NCBI RefSeq assembly: GCF_029227915.1
Contig: NC_079888.1
Coordinates: forward strand, 24,656,001-24,720,000
Direction of reading: 5' to 3'
Length of the DNA stretch: 64,000 nt
Source: Hydractinia symbiolongicarpus
Taxonomy: Eukaryota > Cnidaria > Hydrozoa > Anthoathecata > Hydractiniidae
The notes below the pieces were generated by a model. The model saw nothing but the letters and a program-made list of their open reading frames with translations, was not told where the DNA came from and did not search any database. Shown here piece by piece: positions 35,757 through 48,700 of the stretch. Numbering within the stretch: the first letter of the stretch is position 1; each line of letters begins with the position of its first letter. The translations under genes were made by a program, and so were the position numbers.

Positions 35757-36681
35757 TTTTTTTCACCACTAAAACGCATGAGACTTGTAGTTTTCAAAAA
35801 TGTTTTCATTTTTGATGAGACGCTTAATGAAAGAGGTTTAATCGCCGGAAAACGAAAACCCGCGATTTCTCGTAAATCCCGGCTTGGCCCGTATAGTCAA
35901 AAGTATACAAAGAAAGTACCCAGGGAGTAAACTAATTTCCCGAACGATTTTTTAAATTATTTTTTCACCCCAAAAAATCATGAGACTTGTAGTTTTCAAA
36001 AATGTTTTCATTTTTGATGAGACGCTGAATAAAAGAAGTTTAATCGCCGGCAAACAAAAACCCGCGATTTCCCGTAAATCCCGGGCTTGGCCCGTATAGT
36101 CAAAAGTATACAAAGAAAGTACCCAGAGAGTAAACTCATTTCCAGAACGATTTTTTAAATTACTTTTTCACCACTAAAACGCATGAGACTTGTAGTTTTC
36201 AAAAATACTTTCATATTTGATGGGACGCTGAATAAAAGAAGTTTAATCGCCGGCAAACAAAAATCCGTGATTTCCCGTAAATCCCGGACTCGGCCCGTAT
36301 AGTCAAAAGTATACAAAGAAAGTACCCAGGGAGTAAACTCATTTCCCGAACGATTTTTTAAATTATTTTTTCACCACTAAAACGCATGAGACTTGTAGTT
36401 TTCAAAAATGTTTTTATTTTTGATGAGACGCTTAATGAAAGAAGTTTAATCGCCGGCAAACGAAATCCCGCGTTTTCCCGTAAATCCTGGGCTTGGCCCG
36501 TATAGTCGAATGTATACAAAGAAAGTACCTAGGGAGTAAACTCATTTCCCGAACGATTTTTTAAATTTTTTTTTCACCACTAAAACGCATGAGACTTGTA
36601 GTTTTCAAAAATGTTTTCATTTTTGATGAGACGCTTAATGAAAGAGGTTTAATCGCCGGAAAACGAAAACCCGCGATTTCT

Positions 36682-38392
36682 CGTAAATCCCGGCTTGGCC
36701 CGTATAGTCAAAAGTATACAAAGAAAGTACCCAGGGAGTAAACTCATTTCCCGAACGATTTTTTAAATTATTTTTTCACCACAAAAACTCATGAGACTTG
36801 TAGTTTTCAAAAATGTTTTCATTTTTGATGAGACGCTGAATAAAAGAAGTTTAATCGCCGGCAAACAAAAACCCGCGATTTCCCGTAAATCCCGGGCTTG
36901 GCCCGTATAGTCAAAAGTATACAAAGAAAGTACCCAGAGAGTAAACTCATTTCCAGAACGATTTTTTAAATTACTTTTTCACCACTAAAACGCATGAGAC
37001 TTGTAGTTTTTAAAAATGTTTTCATTTTTGATGAGACGCTGAATAAAAGAAGTTTAATCGCCGGCAAACGAAAACCTGCAATTTTCCGTAAATCTTGGAC
37101 TCGGCCAGTATAGTCAAAAGTATACAAAGAAAGTACCCAGGGAGTAAACTCATTTCCCGAACGATTTTTTAAATTAGTTTTTCACCACTAAAACGCATGA
37201 GACTTGTAGTTTTCAAAAATGTTTTTATTTTTGATGAGACGCTTAATGAAAGAGGTTTAATCGCCGTCAAACGAAATCCCGCGTTTTCCCGTAAATCCTG
37301 GGCTTGGCCCGTATAGTCGAATGTATACAAAGAAAGTACCTAGGGAGTAAACTTATTTCCCGAACGATTTTTTAAATTTTTTTTTCACCACTAAAACGCA
37401 TAAGACTTGTAGTTTTTAAAAATGTTTTCATTTTTGATGAGACGCTGAATAAAAGAAGTTTAATCGCCGGCAAACGAAAACCCGCGATTTCCCGTAAATC
37501 CCGGCTTGGCCCGTATAGTCAAAAGTATACAAAGAAAGTACCCAGGGAGTAAACTCATTTCCCGAACGATTTTTTAAATTATTTTTTCACCACAAAAACT
37601 CATGAGACTTGTAGTTTTCAAAAATGTTTTCATTTTTGATGAGACGCTGAATAAAAGAAGTTTAATCGCCGGCAAACAAAAACCCGCGATTTCCCGTAAA
37701 TCCCGGGCTTGGCCCGTATAGTCAAAAGTATACAAAGAAAGTACCCAGAGAGTAAACTCATTTCCAGAACGATTTTTTAAATTACTTTTTCACCACTAAA
37801 ACGCATGAGACTTGTAGTTTTTAAAAATGTTTTCATTTTTGATGAGACGCTGAATAAAAGAAGTTTAATCGCCGGCAAACGAAAACCTGCAATTTTCCGT
37901 AAATCTTGGACTCGGCCAGTATAGTCAAAAGTATACAAAGAAAGTACCCAGGGAGTAAACTCATTTCCCGAACGATTTTTTAAATTAGTTTTTCACCACT
38001 AAAACGCATGAGACTTGTAGTTTTCAAAAATGTTTTTATTTTTGATGAGACGCTTAATGAAAGAGGTTTAATCGCCGTCAAACGAAATCCCGCGTTTTCC
38101 CGTAAATCCTGGGCTTGGCCCGTATAGTCGAATGTATACAAAGAAAGTACCTAGGGAGTAAACTTATTTCCCGAACGATTTTTTAAATTTTTTTTTCACC
38201 ACTAAAACGCATAAGACTTGTAGTTTTTAAAAATGTTTTCATTTTTGATGAGACGCTGAATAAAAGAAGTTTAATCGCCGGCAAACGAAAACCCGCGATT
38301 TCCCGTAAATCCCGGCTTGGCCCGTATAGTCAAAAGTATACAAAGAAAGTACCCAGGGAGTAAACTCATTTCCCGAACGATTTTTTAAATTA
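36682..38392. repeat. V-W-X-Y tetramer (811 bp) in tandem, two copies
   Basis: V monomers start at 36797 and 37608. The match 36682-37492 to 37493-38303 runs on to 38392. Shared variants are CTGCAATTTTCCG, AAATCTTGGACTCGG, GCCGTCAAACG and AAACTTATTTCC. The same variant set appears a third time at about 40235-41050, so this block has also been copied to a non-adjacent site. Confidence 0.8.
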
Positions 38393-41300
38393 CTTTTTCA
38401 CCACTAAAACGCATGAGACTTGTAGTTTTTAAAAATGTTTTCATTTTTGATGAGACGCTGAATAAAAGAAGTTTAATCGCCGGCAAACGAAAACCTGCGA
38501 TTTCCCGTAAATCCTGGACTCGGCCCGTATAGTCAAAAGTATACAAAGAAAGTACCCAGGGAGTAAACTCATTTCCCAAACGATTTTTTAAATTATTATT
38601 TCACCACTAAAACGCATGAGACTTGTAGTTTTCAAGAATGTTTTCATTTTTGATGAGACGCTAAATAAAAGCAGTTTAATCGCCGGCAAACGAAAACCCG
38701 CAATTTCCCGTAAATTCCGGGCTTGGCACGTATAGTCGAATGTATACAAAGAAAGTACCCTGTGAATAAACTCCTTTCCAGAACGATTTTTTAAATTATT
38801 TTTTCACCACTAAAACGCACGAGACTTGTAGTTTTCAAAAATGTTTTCATTTTTGATGAGACGCCGAATAAAAGCAGTTTAATCGCCGGCAAACGAAAAC
38901 CTGCAATTTCCCTAAATCCCGGACTCGGCCCGTATAGTCAAAAGTATACAAAGAAAGTACCCAGGGAGTAAACTCATTTCCAGAACGATTTTTTAAATTA
39001 CTTTTTCACCACTAAAACGCATGAGACTTGTAGTTTTTAAAAATGTTTTCATTTTTGATGAGACGCTGAATAAAAGAAGTTTAATCGCCGGCAAACGAAA
39101 ACCTGCGATTTTCCGTAAATCCTGGACTCGGCCAGTATAGTCAAAAGTATACAAAGAAAGTACCCAGGGAGTAAACTCATTTCTCGAACGATTTTTTAAA
39201 TTATTTTTTCACCACTAAAACGCATGAGACTTGTAGTTTTCAAAAATGTTTTTATTTTTGATGAGACGCTTAATGAAAGAAGTTTATTCGCCGGCAAACG
39301 AAATCCCGCGTTTTCCCGTAAATCCTGGGCTTGGCCCGTATAGTCGAATGTATACAAAGAAAGTACCTAGGGAGTAAACTCATTTCCCGAACGATTTTTT
39401 AAATTTTTTTTTCACCACTAAAACGCATGAGACTTGTAGTTTTCAAAAATGTTTTCATTTTTGATGAGACGCTTAATGAAAGAGGTTTAATCGCCGGAAA
39501 ACGAAAACCCGCGATTTCTCGTAAATCCCGGCTTGGCCCGTATAGTCAAAAGTATACAAAGAAAGTACCCAGGGAGTAAACTCATTTCCCGAACGATTTT
39601 TTAAATTATTTTTTCACCACAAAAACTCATGAGACTTGTAGTTTTCAAAAATGTTTTCATTTTTGATGAGACGCTGAATAAAAGAAGTTTAATCGCCGGC
39701 AAACAAAAACCCGCGATTTCCCGTAAATCCCGGGCTTGGCCCGTATAGTCAAAAGTATACAAAGAAAGTACCCAGAGAGTAAACTCATTTCCAGAACGAT
39801 TTTTTAAATTACTTTTTCACCACTAAAACGCATGAGACTTGTAGTTTTTAAAAATGTTTTCATTTTTGATGAGACGCTGAATAAAAGAAGTTTAATCGCC
39901 GGCAAACGAAAACCTGCGATTTTCCGTAAATCTTGGACTCGGCCAGTATAGTCAAAAGTATACAAAGAAAGTACCCAGGGAGTAAACTCATTTCCCGAAC
40001 GATTTTTTAAATTTTTTTTTCACCACTAAAACGCATGAGACTTGTAGTTTTCAAAAATGTTTTCATTTTTGATGAGACGCTTAATGAAAGAGGTTTAATC
40101 GCCGGAAAACGAAAACCCGCGATTTCTCGTAAATCCCGGCTTGGCCCGTATAGTCAAAAGTATACAAAGAAAGTACCCAGGGAGTAAACTCATTTCCCGA
40201 ACGATTTTTTAAATTATTTTTTCACCATAAAAACTCATGAGACTTGTAGTTTTCAAAAATGTTTTCATTTTTGATGAGACGCTGAATAAAAGAAGTTTAA
40301 TCGCCGGCAAACAAAAACCCGCGATTTCCCGTAAATCCCGGGCTTGGCCCGTATAGTCAAAAGTATACAAAGAAAGTACCCAGAGAGTAAACTCATTTCC
40401 AGAACGATTTTTTAAATTACTTTTTCACCACTAAAACGCATGAGACTTGTAGTTTTTAAAAATGTTTTCATTTTTGATGAGACGCTGAATAAAAGAAGTT
40501 TAATCGCCGGCAAACGAAAACCTGCAATTTTCCGTAAATCTTGGACTCGGCCAGTATAGTCAAAAGTATACAAAGAAAGTACCCAGGGAGTAAACTCATT
40601 TCCCGAACGATTTTTTAAATTAGTTTTTCACCACTAAAACGCATGAGACTTGTAGTTTTCAAAAATGTTTTTATTTTTGATGAGACGCTTAATGAAAGAG
40701 GTTTAATCGCCGTCAAACGAAATCCCGCGTTTTCCCGTAAATCCTGGGCTTGGCCCGTATAGTCGAATGTATACAAAGAAAGTACCTAGGGAGTAAACTT
40801 ATTTCCCGAACGATTTTTTAAATTTTTTTTTCACCACTAAAACGCATAAGACTTGTAGTTTTTAAAAATGTTTTCATTTTTGATGAGACGCTGAATAAAA
40901 GAAGTTTAATCGCCGGCAAACGAAAACCCGCGATTTCCCGTAAATCCCGGCTTGGCCCGTATAGTCAAAAGTATACAAAGAAAGTACCCAGGGAGTAAAC
41001 TCATTTCCCGAACGATTTTTTAAATTACTTTTTCACCACTAAAACGCATGAGACTTGTAGTTTTTAAAAATGTTTTCATTTTTGATGAGACGCTGAATAA
41101 AAGAAGTTTAATCGCCGGCAAACGAAAACCTGCGATTTCCCGTAAATCCTGGACTCGGCCCGTATAGTCAAAAGTATACAAAGAAAGTACCCAGGGAGTA
41201 AACTCATTTCCCAAACGATTTTTTAAATTATTTTTTCACCACTAAAACGCATGAGACTTGTAGTTTTCAAAAATGTTTTTATTTTTGATGAGACGCTTAA

Positions 41301-43890
41301 TGAAAGAAGTTTATTCGCCGGCAAACGAAATCCCGCGTTTTCCCGTAAATCCTGGGCTTGGCCCGTATAGTCGAATGTATACAAAGAAAGTACCTAGGGA
41401 GTAAACTCATTTCCCGAACGATTTTTTAAATTTTTTTTTCACCACTAAAACGCATGAGACTTGTAGTTTTCAAAAATGTTTTCATTTTTGATGAGACGCT
41501 TAATGAAAGAGGTTTAATTGCCGGAAAACGAAAACCCGCGATTTCTCGTAAATCCCGGCTTGGCCCGTATAGTCAAAAGTATACAAAGAAAGTACCCAGG
41601 GAGTAAACTCATTTCCCGAACGATTTTTTAAATTATTTTTTCACCACAAAAACTCATGAGACTTGTAGTTTTCAAAAATGTTTTCATTTTTGATGAGACG
41701 CTGAATAAAAGAAGTTTAATCGCCGGCAAACAAAAACCCGCGATTTCCCGTAAATCCCGGGCTTGGCCCGTATAGTCAAAAGTATACAAAGAAAGTACCC
41801 AGAGAGTAAACTCATTTCCAGAACGATTTTTTAAATTACTTTTTCACCACTAAAACGCATGAGACTTGTAGTTTTTAAAAATGTTTTCATTTTTGATGAG
41901 ACGCTGAATAAAAGAAGTTTAATCGCCGGCAAACGAAAACCTGCGATTTTCCGTAAATCTTGGACTCGGCCAGTATAGTCAAAAGTATACAAAGAAAGTA
42001 CCCAGGGAGTAAACTCATTTCCCGAACGATTTTTTAAATTAGTTTTTCACCACTAAAACGCATGAGACTTGTAGTTTTCAAAAATGTTTTTATTTTTGAT
42101 GAGACGCTTAATGAAAGAGGTTTAATCGCCGGCAAACGAAATCCCGCGTTTTCCCGTAAATCCTGGGCTTGGCCCGTATAGTCGAATGTATACAAAGAAA
42201 GTACCTAGGGAGTAAACTCATTTCCCGAACGATTTTTTAAATTTTTTTTTCACCACTAAAACGCATAAGACTTGTAGTTTTTAAAAATGTTTTCATTTTT
42301 GATGAGACGCTGAATAAAAGAAGTTTAATCGCCGGCAAACGAAAACCCGCGATTTCCCGTAAATCCCGGCTTGGCCCGTATAGTCAAAAGTATACAAAGA
42401 AAGTACCCAGGGAGTAAACTCATTTCCCGAACGATTTTTTAAATTACTTTTTCACCACTAAAACGCATGAGACTTGTAGTTTTTAAAAATGTTTTCATTT
42501 TTGATGAGACGCTGAATAAAAGAAGTTTAATCGCCGGCAAACGAAAACCTGCGATTTCCCGTAAATCCTGGACTCGGCCCGTATAGTCAAAAGTATACAA
42601 AGAAAGTACCCAGGGAGTAAACTCATTTCCCAAACGATTTTTTAAATTATTATTTCACCACTAAAACGCATGAGACTTGTAGTTTTCAAGAATGTTTTCA
42701 TTTTTGATGAGACGCTAAATAAAAGCAGTTTAATCGCCGGCAAACGAAAACCCGCAATTTCCCGTAAATTCCGGGCTTGGCACGTATAGTCGAATGTATA
42801 CAAAGAAAGTACCCTGTGAATAAACTCCTTTCCAGAACGATTTTTTAAATTATTTTTTCACCACTAAAACGCACGAGACTTGTAGTTTTCAAAAATGTTT
42901 TTATTTTTGATGAGACGCCGAATAAAAGCAGTTTAATCGCCGGCAAACGAAAACCTGCAATTTCCCTAAATCCCGGACTCGGCCCGTATAGTCAAAAGTA
43001 TACAAAGAAAGTACCCAGGGAGTAAACTCATTTCCAGAACGATTTTTTAAATTATTTTTTCACCACTAAAACGCATAAGACTTGTAGTTTTTAAAAATGT
43101 TTTCATTTTTGATGAGACGCTGAATAAAAGAGGTTTAATTGCCGGCAAACGAAAACCCGCGATTTCCCGTAAATCCCGGGCTTGGCCCGTATAGTCAAAA
43201 GTATACAAAGAAAGTACCCAGGGAGTAAACTCATTTCCCGAACGATTTTTTATATTATTTTTTTACCACTAAACGCATGAGACTTGTAGTTTTCAAAAAT
43301 ACTTTCATATTTGATGGGACGCTGAATAAAAGAAGTTTAATCGCCGGCAAACGAAAATCCGTGATTTCCCGTAAATCCCGGACTCGGCCCGTATAGTCAA
43401 AAGTATACAAAGAAAGTACCCAGGGAGTAAACTCATTTCCCGAACGATTTTTTAAATGATTTTTTCACCACTAAAACGCATGAGACTTGTAGTTTTCAAA
43501 AATGTTTTTATTTTTGATGAAACGCTTAATGAAAGAAGTTTAATCGCCGGCAAACGAAATCCCGCGTTTTTCCGTAAATCCTGGGCTTGGCCCGTATAGT
43601 CGAATGTATACAAAGAAAGTACCTAGGGAGTAAACTCATTTCCCGAACGATTTTTTAAATTTTTTTTTCACCACTAAAACGCATGAGACTTGTAGTTTTC
43701 AAAAATGTTTTCATTTTTGATGAGACGCTTAATGAAAGAGGTTTAATCGCCGGAAAACGAAAACCCGCGATTTCTCGTAAATCCCGGCTTGGCCCGTATA
43801 GTCAAAAGTATACAAAGAAAGTACCCAGGGAGTAAACTCATTTCCCGAACGATTTTTTAAATTATTTTTTCACCACAAAAACTCATGAGA

Positions 43891-44093
43891 CTTGTAGTTT
43901 TCAAAAATGTTTTCATTTTTGATGAGACGCTGAATAAAAGAAGTTTAATCGCCAACAAACGAAAACCTGCGATTTCCCGTAAATCCTGGACTCGGCCCGT
44001 ATAGTCAAAAGTATACAAAGAAAGTACCCAGGGAGTAAACTCATTTCCCAAACGATTTTTTAAATTATTATTTCACCACTAAAACGCATGAGA
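43891..44093. repeat. V/R hybrid monomer lacking the GCCGGC site
   Basis: The monomer follows the V-specific tail CCACAAAAACTCATGAGA and has a V-like left end. From about position 70 it is R (CCTGCGATTTCCCG, CCTGGACTCGG, TTTCCCAAACG), and an S monomer follows. Near position 61 it reads GCCAACAAACG instead of GCCGGCAAACG, a two-base change close to the switch point. Relative to V-W-X-Y-R it has lost four monomer lengths. Confidence 0.7.
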
Positions 44094-44200
44094 CTTGTAG
44101 TTTTCAAGAATGTTTTCATTTTTGATGAGACGCTAAATAAAAGCAGTTTAATCACCGGCAAACGAAAACCCGCAATTTCCCGTAAATTCCGGGCTTGGCA

Positions 44201-45447
44201 CGTATAGTCGAATGTATACAAAGAAAGTACCCTGTGAATAAACTCCTTTCCAGAACGATTTTTTAAATTATTTTTTCACCACTAAAACGCACGAGACTTG
44301 TAGTTTTCAAAAATGTTTTCATTTTTGATGAGACGCCGAATAAAAGCAGTTTAATCGCCGGCAAACGAAAAACTGCAATTTCCCTAAATCCCGGACTCGG
44401 CCCGTATAGTCAAAAGTATACAAAGAAAGTACCCAGGGAGTAAACTCATTTCAAGAACGATTTTTTAAATTACTTTTTCACCACTAAAACGCATGAGACT
44501 TGTAGTTTTTAAAAATGTTTTCATTTTTGATGAGACGCTGAATAAAAGAAGTTTAATCGCCGGCAAACGAAAACCTGCGATTTTCCGTAAATCCTGGACT
44601 CGGCCAGTATAGTCAAAAGTATACAAAGAAAGTACCCAGGGAGTAAACTCATTTCCCGAACGATTTTTTAAATTATTTTTTCACCACTAAAACGCATGAG
44701 ACTTGTAGTTTTCAAAAATGTTTTTATTTTTGATGAGACGCTTAATGAAAGAAGTTTATTCGCCGGCAAACGAAATCCCGCGTTTTCCCGTAAATCCTGG
44801 GCTTGGCCCGTATAGTCGAATGTATACAAAGAAAGTACCCTGTGAATAAACTCCTTTCCAGAACGATTTTTTAAATTATTTTTTCACCACTAAAACGCAC
44901 GAGACTTGTAGTTTTCAAAAATGTTTTCATTTTTGATGAGACGCCGAATAAAAGCAGTTTAATCGCCGGCAAACGAAAAACTGCAATTTCCCTAAATCCC
45001 GGACTCGGCCCGTATAGTCAAAAGTATACAAAGAAAGTACCCAGGGAGTAAACTCATTTCAAGAACGATTTTTTAAATTACTTTTTCACCACTAAAACGC
45101 ATGAGACTTGTAGTTTTTAAAAATGTTTTCATTTTTGATGAGACGCTGAATAAAAGAAGTTTAATCGCCGGCAAACGAAAACCTGCGATTTTCCGTAAAT
45201 CCTGGACTCGGCCAGTATAGTCAAAAGTATACAAAGAAAGTACCCAGGGAGTAAACTCATTTCCCGAACGATTTTTTAAATTATTTTTTCACCACTAAAA
45301 CGCATGAGACTTGTAGTTTTCAAAAATGTTTTTATTTTTGATGAGACGCTTAATGAAAGAAGTTTATTCGCCGGCAAACGAAATCCCGCGTTTTCCCGTA
45401 AATCCTGGGCTTGGCCCGTATAGTCGAATGTATACAAAGAAAGTACC
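44201..45447. repeat. Trimer (608 bp) in tandem with X/S hybrid
   Basis: Positions 44201-44808 match 44809-45416 at an offset of 608 bp. Shared variants are GAAAAACTGCAATTTCC and CATTTCAAGAACG. The join is in the monomer starting at 44702, which is X at its left (GAAATCCCGCGTTTTCCC) and S at its right (CCTGTGAATAAACTCC). The crossover lies in GTATAGTCGAATGTATAC and the next 12 or so bases, which X and S share. Confidence 0.85.
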
Positions 45448-45706
45448 TAGGGAGTAAACTCATTTCCCGAACGATTTTTTAAATTTTTTTTCACCACTAA
45501 AACGCATGAGACTTGTAGTTTTCAAAAATGTTTTCATTTTTGATGAGACGCTTAATGAAAGAGGTTTAATCGCCGGAAAACGAAAACCCGCGATTTCTCG
45601 TAAATCCCGGCTTGGCCCGTATAGTCAAAAGTATACAAAGAAAGTACCCAGGGAGTAAACTCATTTCCCGAACGATTTTTTAAATTATTTTTTCACCACA
45701 AAAACT

Positions 45707-48700
45707 CATGAGACTTGTAGTTTTCAAAAATGTTTTCATTTTTGATGAGACGCTGAATAAAAGAAGTTTAATCGCCGGCAAACAAAAACCCGCGATTTCC
45801 CGTAAATCCCGGGCTTGGCCCGTATAGTCAAAAGTATACAAAGAAAGTACCCAGAGAGTAAACTCATTTCCAGAACGATTTTTTAAATTACTTTTTCACC
45901 ACTAAAACGCATGAGACTTGTAGTTTTTAAAAATGTTTTCATTTTTGATGAGACGCTGAATAAAAGAAGTTTAATCGCCGGCAAACGAAAACCTGCGATT
46001 TTCCGTAAATCTTGGACTCGGCCAGTATAGTCAAAAGTATACAAAGAAAGTACCCAGGGAGTAAACTCATTTCCCGAACGATTTTTTAAATTAGTTTTTC
46101 ACCACTAAAACGCATGAGACTTGTAGTTTTCAAAAATGTTTTTATTTTTGATGAGACGCTTAATGAAAGAGGTTTAATCGCCGGCAAACGAAATCCCGCG
46201 TTTTCCCGTAAATCCTGGGCTTGGCCCGTATAGTCGAATGTATACAAAGAAAGTACCTAGGGAGTAAACTCATTTCCCGAACGATTTTTTAAATTTTTTT
46301 TTCACCACTAAAACGCATAAGACTTGTAGTTTTTAAAAATGTTTTCATTTTTGATGAGACGCTGAATAAAAGAAGTTTAATCGCCGGCAAACGAAAACCC
46401 GCGATTTCCCGTAAATCCCGGCTTGGCCCGTATAGTCAAAAGTATACAAAGAAAGTACCCAGGGAGTAAACTCATTTCCCGAACGATTTTTTAAATTACT
46501 TTTTCACCACTAAAACGCATGAGACTTGTAGTTTTTAAAAATGTTTTCATTTTTGATGAGACGCTGAATAAAAGAAGTTTAATCGCCGGCAAACGAAAAC
46601 CTGCGATTTCCCGTAAATCCTGGACTCGGCCCGTATAGTCAAAAGTATACAAAGAAAGTACCCAGGGAGTAAACTCATTTCCCAAACGATTTTTTAAATT
46701 ATTATTTCACCACTAAAACGCATGAGACTTGTAGTTTTCAAGAATGCTTTCATTTTTGATGAGACGCTAAATAAAAGCAGTTTAATCGCCGGCAAACGAA
46801 AACCCGCAATTTCCCGTAAATTCCGGGCTTGGCACGTATAGTCGAATGTATACAAAGAAAGTACCCTGTGAATAAACTCCTTTCCAGAACGATTTTTTAA
46901 ATTATTTTTTCACCACTAAAACGCACGAGACTTGTAGTTTTCAAAAATGTTTTCATTTTTGATGAGACGCTGAATAAAAGAGGTTTAATTGCCGGCAAAC
47001 GAAAACCCGCGATTTCCCGTAAATCCCGGGCTTGGCCCGTATAGTCAAAAGTATACAAAGAAAGTACCCAGGGAGTAAACTCATTTCCCGAACGATTTTT
47101 TATATTATTTTTTTACCACTAAACGCATGAGACTTGTAGTTTTCAAAAATACTTTTATATTTGATGGGACGCTGAATAAAAGAAGTTTAATCGCCGGCAA
47201 ACGAAAATCCGTGATTTCCCGTAAATCCCGGACTCGGCCCGTATAGTCAAAAGTATACAAAGAAAGTACCCAGGGAGTAAACTCATTTCCCGAACGATTT
47301 TTTAAATGATTTTTTCACCACTAAAACGCATGAGACTTGTAGTTTTCAAAAATGTTTTTATTTTTGATGAAACGCTTAATGAAAGAAGTTTAATCGCCGG
47401 CAAACGAAATCCCGCGTTTTTCCGTAAATCCTGGGCTTGGCCCGTATAGTCGAATGTATACAAAGAAAGTACCTAGGAAGTAAACTCATTTCCCGAACGA
47501 TTTTTTAAATTTTTTTTTCACCACTAAAACGCATGAGACTTGTAGTTTTCAAAAATGTTTTCATTTTTGATGAGACGCTTAATGAAAGAGGTTTAATCGC
47601 CGGAAAACGAAAACCCGCGATTTCTCGTAAATCCCGGCTTGGCCCGTATAGTCAAAAGTATACAAAGAAAGTACCCAGGGAGTAAACTCATTTCCCGAAC
47701 GATTTTTTAAATTATTTTTTCACCACAAAAACTCATGAGACTTGTAGTTTTCAAAAATGTTTTCATTTTTGATGAGACGCCGAATAAAAGAAGTTTAATC
47801 GCCGGCAAACAAAAACCCGCGATTTCCCGTAAATCCCGGGCTTGGCCCGTATAGTCAAAAGTATACAAAGAAAGTACCCAGAGAGTAAACTCATTTCCAG
47901 AACGATTTTTTAAATTACTTTTTCACCACTAAAACGCATGAGACTTGAAGTTTTTAAAAATGTTTTTATTTTTGATGAGACGCTGAATAAAAGAAGTTTA
48001 ATCGCCGGCAAACGAAAACCTGCGATTTTCCGTAAATCCTGGACTCGGCCAGTATAGTCAAAAGTATACAAAGAAAGTACCCAGGGAGTAAACTCATTTC
48101 CCGAACGATTTTTTAAATTATTTTTTCACCACTAAAACCCATGAGACTTGTAGTTTTCAAAAATGTTTTCATTTTTGATGAGACGCTGAATAAAAGAAGT
48201 TTAATCGCCGGCAAACAAAAACCCGCGATTTCCCGTAAATCCCGGGCTTGGCCCGTATAGTCAAAAGTATACAAAGAAAGTACCCAGAGAGTAAACTCAT
48301 TTCCAGAACGATTTTTTAAATTACTTTTTCACCACTAAAACGCATGAGACTTGTAGTTTTTAAAAATGTTTTCATTTTTGATGAGACGCTGAATAAAAGA
48401 AGTTTAATCGCCGGCAAACGAAAACCTGCGATTTTCCGTAAATCTTGGACTCGGCCAGTATAGTCAAAAGTATACAAAGAAAGTACCCAGGGAGTAAACT
48501 CATTTTCCGAACGATTTTTTAAATTAGTTTTTCACCACTAAAACGCATGAGACTTGTAGTTTTCAAAAATGTTTTTATTTTTGATGAGACGCTTAATGAA
48601 AGAGGTTTAATCGCCGGCAAACGAAATCCCGCGTTTTCCCGTAAATCCTGGGCTTGGCCCGTATAGTCGAATGTATACAAAGAAAGTACCTAGGGAGTAA

